A stretch of 64,000 nucleotides of DNA, from assembly GCF_000518985.1 (NCBI RefSeq), contig NZ_JAEQ01000003.1:62001-126000 (forward strand), given 5' to 3'. The stretch is from Chelativorans sp. J32 (GTDB lineage Bacteria; Pseudomonadota; Alphaproteobacteria; Rhizobiales; Rhizobiaceae). The position numbers and the translations under genes were made by a program. The notes beneath the pieces are model-generated. The model had not been told where the DNA came from and searched no databases. It saw only the letters and a program-made list of their open reading frames with translations. This document shows, one piece after another, positions 7,368-15,840 of the stretch. How positions within the stretch are numbered: the stretch's first letter is position 1; the number at the start of each line of letters is the position of its first letter.

Positions 7368-9289
7368 GCAGCGCCGACCTCGCGCCGAAGCCGGAAGGCA
7401 TCCTGGATACGGAACTTGATGCAGAAAGCCTGCGGCGCCGGCTGGCGGAGACCTGGAAGACCAGGTCGGGATTGGTCGGTTTTCTTTCAAGCGTCGACCA
7501 TAAGGTCATCGCACGAAGATACCTGATCACCGCCCTGATCTTTCTCTGTCTGGGCGGCCTCAGCGCCGTCGCCATGCGTGTCCAGCTTTCAGGCCCCGAA
7601 CGCGGCCTAATCGGTCCGGACCTCTACAACCAGCTCTTCACGATGCACGGCGTGACGATGATGTTCCTGTTCGCCGTGCCTATCATGCAGGCCGTCGGCC
7701 TCTATCTCGTTCCACTGATGGTTGGGACGCGCAACATCGCTTTCCCGCGCCTCAGTGCCTTTTCCTATTGGGTTTATCTTTCCGGCGGCGTGTTTGTCTG
7801 GGTCTCGTTCTTCCTGAATATGGGGCCGGATATCGGCTGGTTCGCCTATGTGCCGTTATCGGGCCCCGAATTCGCGCCCGGCAAGCGCGCGGACGTATGG
7901 GCGCAGATGATCACCTATACGGAGGTCTCCTCCCTTGCCGTGGCGGTGGCCACCATAGTCACGGTGCTGAAACAGCGCGCCCCCGGCATGTCGCTCGACC
8001 GCATACCGCTGTTCGTCTGGGCAATTCTCGTCACCTCCTTCGTCATCGTCTTTGCCATGCCCTCGGTGATGATCGCCTCGAGCTTTCTCATCCTCGACAG
8101 GCTGGTGGGCACACACATATTCAATCCGGCAGAAGGCGGAGACGCACTGATCTTCCAGCATCTCTTCTGGTTCTTCGGGCATCCGGAGGTCTACATCATC
8201 TTCCTGCCGGCGACCGGAATGGTTTCCGCCATCGTCCCGACCTTCGCCAGGCGGCCGATCTTCGGCTATCTCGCCCTGGTTCTCTCCCTGATCGCCGTCG
8301 GTATCCTCTCCTTCGGGCTGTGGGTTCACCATATGTTCGCGACCGGCCTGCCCAAGCTCGGCGCCAGTTTCTTCACCGCCTCCAGCATGCTGATCGCCAT
8401 CCCGAACGGCATACAGATCTTCTGCTGGCTGGCGACGCTATGGAGCGGCGGACCGCTTCGCCTGAAGACGCCGCTGCTCTTCGTGTTCGGCTTCTTCTTC
8501 ATCTTCGTCGCGGGAGGCTTGACCGGCGTCATGCTCGCCTCGGTGCCGCTCGACCTGCAGGTGCACGACACCTATTTCGTGGTCGCACATTTCCATTACG
8601 TGCTGATCGGCGGGGCGGTTTTTCCGCTGCTCGGCGCGACCTATTACTGGTTTCCCAAGCTCACCGGCCGGATGATGAGCGAGCGCCTCGGCCGCTGGCA
8701 TTTCTGGCTCGCCTTCATCGGCTTCAATGCGGCGTTCTTCCCGATGCACATTGTCGGGCTATGGGGCATGCCGCGCCGCGTCTACACCTATCCTGTCGAG
8801 CTCGGCTGGGGCGGCATCAACCTCTTCATCACCGCCGGTGCACTCTTGTTCTTCCTCAGCTTCGTGCTGTTCGTGATCAATCTCGCCCGGAGCGCCCGTA
8901 GTGGCGAGGCCGCAGGTGAAAACCCCTGGGACGCCGGCACGCTGGAATGGGCGGTCTCCTCACCACCGCCGAACTACAATTTTGCGCGCATACCCGTGGT
9001 CGCCCATTCGGAACCGCTCTGGGCCGAGCGCGGCTCGATGCCCGTCGCCGCAGGGCTTCGCGTCGATGCCCGCGAGGTGCTCATATCAACGGTCGCCGAG
9101 GCCAAACCGGACCTGAGAGAAAAATCGGCCAGACCGTCAATCTGGCCCTTCTTCTCGGCACTGTCCGTCGGGGGCACCTTTCTTGGCTCCATCTTCACGC
9201 CGTGGGCGGTGGTTTGGGGCGCGCTGCCGATCGCCGTCTCGCTGATCGGCTGGTTCTGGCCCAAGGGCGCGCCGGAGGACGAAGAATGA
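7364..9289 (+). CDS. ctaD: Cytochrome c oxidase subunit I (haem-copper, aa3 type)
   Basis: This is the catalytic subunit that reduces oxygen to water and pumps protons. The 641 residues carry the full set of haem-copper motifs: His95 in TMHGVTMMF (low-spin haem), GHPEVY near residue 274 (CuB histidine and cross-linked tyrosine), the histidine pair in WVHHMFATG near 321, and VVAHFHYVL near 407 (high-spin and low-spin haem ligands). Twelve or more membrane helices are apparent. The C-terminus extends beyond the core with a soluble stretch and a last hydrophobic hairpin. It lies between subunits II and III with ATGA overlaps. Confidence 0.95.
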   Translation: MSSADLAPKPEGILDTELDAESLRRRLAETWKTRSGLVGFLSSVDHKVIARRYLITALIFLCLGGLSAVAMRVQLSGPERGLIGPDLYNQLFTMHGVTMMFLFAVPIMQAVGLYLVPLMVGTRNIAFPRLSAFSYWVYLSGGVFVWVSFFLNMGPDIGWFAYVPLSGPEFAPGKRADVWAQMITYTEVSSLAVAVATIVTVLKQRAPGMSLDRIPLFVWAILVTSFVIVFAMPSVMIASSFLILDRLVGTHIFNPAEGGDALIFQHLFWFFGHPEVYIIFLPATGMVSAIVPTFARRPIFGYLALVLSLIAVGILSFGLWVHHMFATGLPKLGASFFTASSMLIAIPNGIQIFCWLATLWSGGPLRLKTPLLFVFGFFFIFVAGGLTGVMLASVPLDLQVHDTYFVVAHFHYVLIGGAVFPLLGATYYWFPKLTGRMMSERLGRWHFWLAFIGFNAAFFPMHIVGLWGMPRRVYTYPVELGWGGINLFITAGALLFFLSFVLFVINLARSARSGEAAGENPWDAGTLEWAVSSPPPNYNFARIPVVAHSEPLWAERGSMPVAAGLRVDAREVLISTVAEAKPDLREKSARPSIWPFFSALSVGGTFLGSIFTPWAVVWGALPIAVSLIGWFWPKGAPEDEE

Positions 9290-9888
9290 GGGAACGGACC
9301 GTCCTCGAATTGTCGAGCCTGCCTACATTCGGCTCAGGTCCGCGCAGCCCGACCTGGTGGGGAACGCTCGCTTTCATCGCGCTGGAAGGCACCGGCTTCG
9401 TGCTGGCCGCCGCCACCTATCTCTATCTGGCCTATATCGCGCCTGGCTGGCCGCTCAGCGCGGCTCCGCCCAATCATTGGCCGGGCACGATCGTCACGAT
9501 CCTCTTGGTGGCAAGCCTTGTCCCCAACCACATTCTCAGCGGTTACGCGAAGAAATGCGAGATGCGCCCCGTCCGCATCGGCATGCTGGTCATGACCGCA
9601 TTCGGCCTGGCACCCCTCATCGTGCGCGGATTTGAATTCCCTGCCCTTAATATCTACTGGGATACGAATGCCTATGGTTCGATGCTGTGGGTGCTGCTTG
9701 GCCTCCACACGCTCCATCTCCTGACCGATGTGGGCGACACGATCGTCCTTGCCGTCCTGATGTTCACCCATCACGGCAACAGCGGCAGGCGGTTCGCCGA
9801 TGTCGAGGACAATATCTTCTACTGGTACTTCGTCGTCCTCACCTGGCTCCCGCTCTATTTCCTCATCTATTGGCTGCCGAGGTTTTAG
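9286..9888 (+). CDS. ctaE: Cytochrome c oxidase subunit III
   Basis: The 200-residue membrane protein has five apparent helices. It carries subunit III signatures: TWWGTLAFIALEGTGF early, WVLLGLHTLHLLTD in the middle and VEDNIFYWYFVVLTWLPLYF at the end. The start ATG overlaps the ctaD stop (ATGA). The protein is shorter than the seven-helix form (about 260 residues), as is usual for caa3-type oxidases. Confidence 0.9.
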   Translation: MRERTVLELSSLPTFGSGPRSPTWWGTLAFIALEGTGFVLAAATYLYLAYIAPGWPLSAAPPNHWPGTIVTILLVASLVPNHILSGYAKKCEMRPVRIGMLVMTAFGLAPLIVRGFEFPALNIYWDTNAYGSMLWVLLGLHTLHLLTDVGDTIVLAVLMFTHHGNSGRRFADVEDNIFYWYFVVLTWLPLYFLIYWLPRF

Positions 9889-10230
9889 ATGCGCGCGCTG
9901 CAGGCAGGTACATCGTGGGGTGGATTGCTTGCCGGACCGCTGGCCTGGGGAATTTCCACGCAACTCAATTACGCGCTGGTGGAATGGCAGTGCCAGCATC
10001 AGGTTCCTGTGATCCCGTTTGCGGCACTCCTTCTTGTGCTTTTCGCAATCGCCGGCGGAGTGCTGTCGTGGCGCGCCTTCGAACAGGGCGGCGCTTCCTT
10101 CAAGCCGGAGCGTGAAGCTGGCACCGAGCGCTTCGTCGCAATGCTCGGCATGCTCACGGCAGCACTGTTCGCCCTTGTCACGCTGATGCAGGGCGCAGCT
10201 TCGCTCATCCTGGACGAGTGCACGCGATGA
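9889..10230 (+). CDS. Small three-helix membrane protein of the oxidase operon
   Basis: A 113-residue protein starts directly after the ctaE stop. Three hydrophobic segments are visible (about 10-26, 41-59 and 83-103). The N-terminal phrase GPLAWGISTQLNYALVEWQC recurs, in my recollection, in uncharacterised proteins beside CtaG in alphaproteobacteria. No cofactor motif is present. The conserved location suggests an assembly or stabilising role in the oxidase, but no function is established. Confidence 0.75.
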   Translation: MRALQAGTSWGGLLAGPLAWGISTQLNYALVEWQCQHQVPVIPFAALLLVLFAIAGGVLSWRAFEQGGASFKPEREAGTERFVAMLGMLTAALFALVTLMQGAASLILDECTR

Positions 10231-11105
10231 ACTGGTTCTTCGACGCTTCGATCTGTTTCGGCGCGGGCGCGCCCCAGATCGGCTGGACTGTCGGCCCTGC
10301 GATCCTCCTGCCGCTGATCGCGGTTGCGTTGCTTTACGCGGGCGGTGCCTGGCGGCTGTTCCGGCGAAGCAGCAGAGCACAGGGATTGCGGTTGCAGCAA
10401 GCTTGGCTTTTCGCCGCCGGGTGGGCGGCGCTCGCCATCGCGCTTGTGACGCCGCTTCATGCCTGGAGCGAGCATCTTTTCACCGCGCATATGATCGAGC
10501 ATGAGCTGATGATGATCGTGGCCGCACCGCTGATCGTAGCCTCCGGCCCCGGTGCGGCGATGATGTGGGGCCTGCCGCGCTCCTGGCGGCGTGGCCTTGG
10601 GCGGCTCTTCCGCTCCGGTGCTCTGTCTGGCCTGTGGAGGCATCTCACGCGGCCGGCGGTCGCGACGGTGCTGCACGGCATTGCAATCTGGGTGTGGCAT
10701 GTGCCCGGCCTGTTTGAGGCCGCTCTGGAACGCGGCTTTCTGCATTATGCCCAGCATGCCAGCTTTTTCGGCACGGCCCTCCTGTTCTGGTGGGTAATGC
10801 TGCCGCGCAGAGGAGGAGAGCAGGGGCCGGGCGCTTCAGTCGCACATTTCTTCCTGACGTCCATGCACACGTCTTTGCTTGGAGTTCTGCTGCTGCTGTC
10901 GCCTCGTCTCTGGTATCCGGAAAACTCCGGCCTGTCGGAGCTGTGGGGGCTCTCGCCATTGGAGGACCAGCAGTTGGCCGGGCTGGTGATGTGGGTGCCG
11001 GGTGGCCTGGTCTATGGCGGTGCCGCGTTGCTGCTCGCCGGTTTGTGGATCAAATCCAGCAGCAAATCCGTCGAGGGAACGAGTCATGCGCTACCGGCGC
11101 GGTAA
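10227..11105 (+). CDS. ctaG: CtaG-family cytochrome c oxidase assembly factor (caa3-CtaG)
   Basis: A polytopic membrane protein of about 292 residues with histidine motifs characteristic of the caa3_CtaG family: FTAHMIEHELMMIVAAPLI, HGIAIWVWHVPGLFEAAL and HYAQHASFFGTALLFWW. Members are needed for copper loading of caa3 oxidases in Bacillus. The ATG at 10227 overlaps the preceding stop (ATGA) and is preferred over an in-frame GTG at 10218. This is the membrane-protein family, unrelated to the Cox11-like CtaG of the aa3 system. Confidence 0.88.
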   Translation: MNWFFDASICFGAGAPQIGWTVGPAILLPLIAVALLYAGGAWRLFRRSSRAQGLRLQQAWLFAAGWAALAIALVTPLHAWSEHLFTAHMIEHELMMIVAAPLIVASGPGAAMMWGLPRSWRRGLGRLFRSGALSGLWRHLTRPAVATVLHGIAIWVWHVPGLFEAALERGFLHYAQHASFFGTALLFWWVMLPRRGGEQGPGASVAHFFLTSMHTSLLGVLLLLSPRLWYPENSGLSELWGLSPLEDQQLAGLVMWVPGGLVYGGAALLLAGLWIKSSSKSVEGTSHALPAR

Positions 11106-11733
11106 TTGGCGCTTGTTGTCGGAAAGACGCTTCTTCTACACCGCCATAGCCACGGCCATCATGGGCGCGGGCGCGGCGGCGCTGGCCGTTTTCACTTTGC
11201 GCCATCGGCGCGAGGCTCCTGCAGCACCTGCGCGTCCGCGTCCGATCGCGACGTCCCGGGCCCTCGTGGTCCGTAAAGAGCTACCTCTGCCGGCAGTTCA
11301 AGGCGGCAACTCAGCGCCCGGCCGTCTTTCCCGGCCAAGAGCCTTCAGATGGGCGGCCGCTACGCTCGTGGCCGTGCTGATCATGGGCCTGGCAAGCGCC
11401 TGGGTCTATCGCGACCAGCGGGTGGAGCGTCAAACCGATCTTGCCACCGGCGGCGTAGCCGAACGCGCGATACCCATCATGTTGGCGAATGGTTGTGCAG
11501 GATGCCACACGATTTCCGGTGTTCCGGGGGCGCAGGGGCAGGCTGGCCCAAAACTCGATGCGACGCTTTCAAAACGGCTGTATCTCGCCGGCGTCATCCC
11601 CAATACGCGCGAGAACATGATCCGATGGCTGCGCTCCTCACGGGAGGTGGTTCCACACACGGTCATGCCTTCGACCGGGATATCCGAGCAGGAGGCGCGG
11701 GACGTGGCTGCCTATCTCTACGCGATCCGATAG
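11086..11733 (+). CDS. Membrane-anchored cytochrome c
   Basis: The 215-residue product has two hydrophobic stretches (about 17-38 and 88-109) separated by a proline/arginine-rich linker. A single haem c domain follows, with CAGCH and a C-terminal methionine in TVMPSTGIS. The start at 11086 has GAGGGA upstream and lies inside the end of ctaG by 20 bases. As last gene of the operon it probably supplies electrons to the caa3 oxidase or links it to a bc1 complex. Confidence 0.83.
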   Translation: MRYRRGNWRLLSERRFFYTAIATAIMGAGAAALAVFTLRHRREAPAAPARPRPIATSRALVVRKELPLPAVQGGNSAPGRLSRPRAFRWAAATLVAVLIMGLASAWVYRDQRVERQTDLATGGVAERAIPIMLANGCAGCHTISGVPGAQGQAGPKLDATLSKRLYLAGVIPNTRENMIRWLRSSREVVPHTVMPSTGISEQEARDVAAYLYAIR

Positions 11734-11765
11734 GCAAGCGCGGTTCTAACCTCGCGTGGCCGCCC

Positions 11766-12962
11766 TCAGGATGTGAGCATGCGCGCGATGCGGTCGAACG
11801 CTTCGGCCAATTGCTTCTCCTCGCGGAATACGCAAACGCGCAGAAAGCGACGGGAGGCCTCGCCGAACAAGTGGCCGGGCGCCAATCCGACGCGTGCTCC
11901 TTCCAGGATCTGGCGGCAGGCGGATGAGGCGTCCTCATGGCCTTTGAGGGAAAAGAAGACATACATCCCGCCACGCGGTGGGGGGCCGAATTCCGTTTGC
12001 GGAAGGCCGGCGAGCCTTTCGTATGCGAGATCGCGCCCGACACGGCACCGCTCCCGGATTGTCGCTACCAGCGGTTCGCCTTGGGTGAGCGCCGCTGCCG
12101 CGCCAGCTTGAACAAATCCGGCAGTCCCGCTGTTCATATACTGGGTCATTGCTCCCAGCGGAGCGGCAAGATCGGAAGGATGGGTCAGCCAGCCAACGCG
12201 CCAGCCGGTCATCGCCCACGCCTTTGAGAAGCTGTTGACGGCCAGAACGCGGTCTCCGTCTTCGGCGATCTGCAGCAGGGATGGAGCGACATCGCCTTCG
12301 AAAAAGAGGCGGGCATACACTTCGTCCGCGATGATCCATATGCCGGTCTTGCGGCTGAATTCGAGCAGGATGCGGTTTTCTTCCGCGCTCGCCACCCATC
12401 CGGCGGGGTTGGAGGGTGTCGGCAGGAAGATCGCTTTGGTCTTGTTCGTGCAGCTGGCCAGAAGCCTTTCCATATCGAGCCGCCAGCCACTTTCATCGAA
12501 ATCAAGCCCGAACGGGACCGGGACCCCGCCTACCAGCTGTATGGCGTTGCGGACGTTGGGCCATTGCGGCTCGATGAAAATAACCTCGTCGCCCGGATCC
12601 ACGACGAGCTCCACGGCCAGCAGCACCGCCTGCATGCCACTCGGTGTGACGGTGGAGCGGGAGACCGGGATTTCCCGGCCATGGATGCGGGACTGATATT
12701 GCGATAGCGCCTCGGTCAGGGCCGGAAGGCCGCGCATATCAGGAATGTAAAAGGTCATCCCCCCGTCGAGGGCGGCCTTAGCGGCGTCGCGGATGAACTG
12801 CGGCGTTACCAGGTCGCCTTCACCATACCAGAGTGGAATGACATCGCTGAGCGAGGAGGCGCGAACGGCGAGTTCCGCAACATTCTCGGTAGACAGGTCA
12901 CGGATGGCAGCCCGGATGCCGGCTGAGGAGTTTAATGAAACGCTTCCACGCCCCTGATCCAT
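11766..12962 (-). CDS. PLP-dependent class I/II aminotransferase
   Basis: The 398-residue enzyme belongs to fold-type I aminotransferases (aspartate aminotransferase/AlaA-like). Recognisable residues are the substrate-side NPAG (Asn185), the cofactor-binding DEVY (Asp213, Tyr216) and the Schiff-base lysine Lys247 in NSFSKAWAMTGWR, with a C-terminal arginine in RRFLRVC. Substrate cannot be told from sequence. It is divergent from a GntR regulator, about 210 bases away, which may control it. Its 3' end lies 32 bases from the convergent oxidase operon. Confidence 0.85.
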   Translation of the reverse strand: MDQGRGSVSLNSSAGIRAAIRDLSTENVAELAVRASSLSDVIPLWYGEGDLVTPQFIRDAAKAALDGGMTFYIPDMRGLPALTEALSQYQSRIHGREIPVSRSTVTPSGMQAVLLAVELVVDPGDEVIFIEPQWPNVRNAIQLVGGVPVPFGLDFDESGWRLDMERLLASCTNKTKAIFLPTPSNPAGWVASAEENRILLEFSRKTGIWIIADEVYARLFFEGDVAPSLLQIAEDGDRVLAVNSFSKAWAMTGWRVGWLTHPSDLAAPLGAMTQYMNSGTAGFVQAGAAAALTQGEPLVATIRERCRVGRDLAYERLAGLPQTEFGPPPRGGMYVFFSLKGHEDASSACRQILEGARVGLAPGHLFGEASRRFLRVCVFREEKQLAEAFDRIARMLTS

Positions 12963-13135
12963 CCAGCTGAATCCTCTCCATACGAACTGTATTCCGTTGC
13001 AGCATAATTTTGATAGGCCGGCAAGGTGGTTCGGAGAAGCCGCAGCTTACTCAGTCGCCGGAGCTAGGGCCGTCCCATAATGCCCTGGATGCTCGCGAAC
13101 ATCGGCCAAATTATCAGGATTGCCGGAGAAACGGT

Positions 13136-13144
13136 ATACTGTAT
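13136..13144. promoter_or_regulatory. Possible GntR operator
   Basis: The palindrome ATAC-T-GTAT lies in the divergent region, 27 bases before the GntR start. It overlaps the core GTATAC seen in operators of many FCD-type GntR proteins. It is a single short site with no second copy seen. Confidence 0.3.
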
Positions 13145-13171
13145 CCTGTTCAGGAACGGAGGAGAGACGGC

Positions 13172-13828
13172 TTGGGAGCCCGAAGGAAAGCGGCGGCAAG
13201 TCTCAGCAGCCAAATTCATTCCGATCTGCTGCAGAAAATCCAGCGGGGCGAGATCGGCCCCGAAGACCGTTTGGTTGATATCGGCATCGCGCGGGAAATT
13301 GGCGTGTCCCGAATGCCGGTCCGGGAAGCGCTGCTGCGGCTGGCTAATGACGGCTATGTCGTGGGCACGACGCGCGGCTTTGTGCTTCCCACCCTTGATC
13401 GGCGGGATGTGGCTGACATTTTCGAGGTGCGCCGGCTGATCGAGCCGCGGGCTGCCGCCAATGCTGCGCGCGACATGTCGGACGCTGACCATGACCTGTT
13501 GCGACAAGCGGTGGCAAATGCGGAAGACGCTGTTCGGGCACATGACGCCGGCGGTCTGGCGCTTGCCAATGTCAGGTTCCGGCAAATCTGGATCGGGGCT
13601 CTGGCAAATCGGCGGCTTGCGGAGACAATCTCGCGCTTTGCGGATCAAGCTCAGGTCGTGCGTGCGGGAACGCTGTATCAGCCCGACACCCAGCAAATCG
13701 TCATTCAAGGGCTTCGCCGCCAGTATGATGCCTATGTGACGCGGGACTCCATGGCGGCCCACGATGCCATGAGCGATTTTCTGACGAGCGCCGAGCGAGC
13801 CTTCTTCTCGGAACTCCATCGGCCATAA
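13172..13828 (+). CDS. GntR-family (FadR/FCD subfamily) transcriptional regulator
   Basis: From the TTG at 13172 the product is 218 residues, the usual size. A Shine-Dalgarno (GGAGGAGA) sits seven bases before this TTG, while the upstream open extension to 13010 is not protein-like. Residues 10-72 form the winged helix (IGVSRMPVREALLRLANDGYV is the recognition part). Residues 85-210 form an all-helical FCD effector domain (RRLIEPRAAANAA, FRQIWIGALANRRL). It lies between a divergent aminotransferase and a same-strand flavoenzyme, which are its likely targets. Confidence 0.85.
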   Translation: MGARRKAAASLSSQIHSDLLQKIQRGEIGPEDRLVDIGIAREIGVSRMPVREALLRLANDGYVVGTTRGFVLPTLDRRDVADIFEVRRLIEPRAAANAARDMSDADHDLLRQAVANAEDAVRAHDAGGLALANVRFRQIWIGALANRRLAETISRFADQAQVVRAGTLYQPDTQQIVIQGLRRQYDAYVTRDSMAAHDAMSDFLTSAERAFFSELHRP

Positions 13829-13852
13829 TGCGCAACCACAGGCGGTTCAAAG

Positions 13853-14956
13853 ATGACAACCTCTATCAAAGCGCATCCATTGAAGGGACAGAACAAGTTC
13901 AAGCTTGGCGTTTTTTCCGCCAATGCCGATGGAGCGCTGGCGATCACGACGGTTCCGGAACGCTGGTCCGCGCGGTGGTCCGATTGCGTTACGTCGGCCC
14001 AGATCGCGGATCGTGCCGGGCTTGAATTCGTGCTGCCCATCGCCCGATGGCGCGGTTTCGGTGGCCAGACGCAGGTCCGCGAATGGTCGTTCGAAACCTT
14101 CACATGGGCGGCGGCGCTGGCAGCGCTTACCGAGCGTATCGGGCTGTTCATGACGGTCCATGTGCCTCTGGTGCATCCTGTCTATGCCGCCAAAGCGCTT
14201 GCAACGGTCGATCATGTGTCCGGGGGGAGGGCGGGGCTCAACATCGTCTGTGGGTGGAACCCCGAAGAGTTCGCCATGTTCGGCACCGCCCCGATGGATC
14301 GGCCCTATGAGCAGGCTCAGGAGTGGATCGACATCATCCTGCGCGCCTATGCCTCGAGCGAGCCGTTCGACTATGAGGGTGCCCATTATCAATTGAAGGG
14401 CGTGGTAAGCCGACCGGCCAGCTTGCAGCTTCCGCGCCCTGTGACGATGAACGCAGCCTTCGGCCCGCCCGGCCGTGACTATGCGGCACGCAATTGCGAT
14501 TATCTGTTCTCCACTTTCTCCACTATCGAGGATGGGCGCCGCCACGTCGAAGACGTCAAGAGCCGAGCCTTCGCCTTCGGGCGGGACGTCGGCGTCTATA
14601 CCGTCTTGCATGTGGTCTGCCGCGAGACGGAACAGGAGGCCCGCACCTATTACGACCGCTACGCCTTGGAGATGGCAGACCACGCGGCTGTCGACAATCA
14701 CATGGCGAAGAAGAAGGAATTCGCCAATTCGCACGACAGCGAGGCATTCCGCATTTACAAGCAGCGGTTTGCCGGTGGAGCGGGAAGCTATCCGCTGGTC
14801 GGGACACCGGAGCAGATCGTTGATGAGATCGCGGCCATAAGCGCGCAGGGCTATGCCGGCGCAGCGCTCAGCTTCGTCAATTACACTTATGAGCTGCCCT
14901 TTTTCTGTGATCGCGTGCTGCCGCTCTTGCGCCAAGCCGGGCTGAGGGTCGAATAA
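13853..14956 (+). CDS. LLM-class flavin-dependent monooxygenase (SsuD/RutA-like)
   Basis: The 367-residue protein has the bacterial luciferase-like barrel: KFKLGVFSANADG at the start, RIGLFMTVHVPLVHPV and VSGGRAGLNIVCGWNPEEF, which is typical of the SsuD/RutA/DszA branch. Such enzymes use reduced FMN and oxygen to cleave C-S, C-N or C=O-adjacent bonds. No flavin reductase gene is adjacent. It starts 24 bases after the GntR gene and is probably co-transcribed with it. Substrate is unknown. Confidence 0.85.
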   Translation: MTTSIKAHPLKGQNKFKLGVFSANADGALAITTVPERWSARWSDCVTSAQIADRAGLEFVLPIARWRGFGGQTQVREWSFETFTWAAALAALTERIGLFMTVHVPLVHPVYAAKALATVDHVSGGRAGLNIVCGWNPEEFAMFGTAPMDRPYEQAQEWIDIILRAYASSEPFDYEGAHYQLKGVVSRPASLQLPRPVTMNAAFGPPGRDYAARNCDYLFSTFSTIEDGRRHVEDVKSRAFAFGRDVGVYTVLHVVCRETEQEARTYYDRYALEMADHAAVDNHMAKKKEFANSHDSEAFRIYKQRFAGGAGSYPLVGTPEQIVDEIAAISAQGYAGAALSFVNYTYELPFFCDRVLPLLRQAGLRVE

Positions 14957-15011
14957 TGGCCTCCTTGGGACATCCCGCTGACCTTCTGCTGGCGAGGAAC
15001 AGAAACGCGCC

Positions 15012-15041
15012 GGGAACCTTTTCTGCAAAGCGCCATCCAAT
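15012..15041 (+). promoter_or_regulatory. ECF-type promoter upstream of the sigma factor gene
   Basis: GGGAAC at 15012-15017 and CATCCAAT at 15034-15041 are separated by exactly 16 bases. The GGAAC-like -35 is typical of ECF sigma promoters. The identical pair with identical spacing occurs before the DUF4142 gene at 15760-15789. This implies autoregulation by the sigma factor encoded next door. Confidence 0.7.
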
Positions 15042-15058
15042 GGTCAAAGGAGGCGGAG

Positions 15059-15754
15059 ATGCGCGCGACGGAATCCAAGACCTCACCAGCCCCTGCAAGC
15101 CTCGGAGACATGGATTTGGTGGCCAGAGCCCTTGCCCATGACCGGCAAGCGTTTCAGGCGATCATGAAACAAAACAACCAGAGCCTCTATCGTATCGCCC
15201 GCGCGGTAATCCGTGACGACGCGGAAGCGGAGGATGTGGTGCAAGAAGCCTATACGCAGGCCTTCGCGCATCTGGAGGCTTTTCGCGGGGGCTCCAGTCT
15301 CTCGACCTGGCTTTCCCGCATCACGATCAACGAAGCCCTCGGCCGGTTGCGAAGAAAGCGCCGGGCGGAAGGAGCCGGTCTTGCGATTGCTGGTGCGGCG
15401 GAGGCCGAAATCATCCGCTTTCCACTGAACACGAGCGAAGGCGATCCGGAGCGAACCACGGCTCAGCGCCAGATACTGCATCTGATCGAGCAGGCGATCG
15501 ATAACCTTCCCGAAGCGTTTCGCACCGTCTTCGTGGCAAGGGTGCTCGAAGGAATGTCGCTTGAGGAAACAGCGAAGTTGCTCGACCTGCGGCCTCAAAC
15601 GGTGAAGACTAGGTTGCACCGCGCCCGCGCGTTGTTGCGCAGGGATATCGAAGCCAAAATCGGCCCCGTCCTGCTGGATGCATTCCCCTTTGCCGGCCGT
15701 CGCTGCGACCGGCTGACTGCAGCAGTGCTGAAGCGGCTCGGCTTTGATGATTGA
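15059..15754 (+). CDS. ECF-family RNA polymerase sigma factor
   Basis: The 231-residue protein has sigma region 2 (about residues 32-98; DDAEAEDVVQEAYTQAF, STWLSRITINEALGRLRR) and region 4 (about 150-205; LPEAFRTVFVARVLEGMSLEE and TVKTRLHRARALLRRD). It has a short C-terminal tail with one cysteine. A strong AAAGGAGG precedes the ATG at 15059. No anti-sigma gene of the zinc-binding or membrane type lies beside it; the next genes encode a DUF4142 protein and a cupredoxin. A shared promoter motif before this gene and the next indicates a small self-controlled stress operon. Confidence 0.9.
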   Translation: MRATESKTSPAPASLGDMDLVARALAHDRQAFQAIMKQNNQSLYRIARAVIRDDAEAEDVVQEAYTQAFAHLEAFRGGSSLSTWLSRITINEALGRLRRKRRAEGAGLAIAGAAEAEIIRFPLNTSEGDPERTTAQRQILHLIEQAIDNLPEAFRTVFVARVLEGMSLEETAKLLDLRPQTVKTRLHRARALLRRDIEAKIGPVLLDAFPFAGRRCDRLTAAVLKRLGFDD

Positions 15755-15759
15755 TTTGC

Positions 15760-15789
15760 GGGAACGTATTCCCCGACGCGGCATCCAAT
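15760..15789 (+). promoter_or_regulatory. ECF-type promoter upstream of the DUF4142 gene
   Basis: GGGAAC (15760-15765), 16 bases, CATCCAAT (15782-15789). This is the same motif and spacing as the promoter of the sigma gene itself; the intervening bases differ, so the similarity is not a simple duplication. Confidence 0.7.
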
Positions 15790-15840
15790 AGACGTCAACT
15801 GAAGGAAAGCCCGGCAACAATGCCGGGGAGAGGAAGCATC

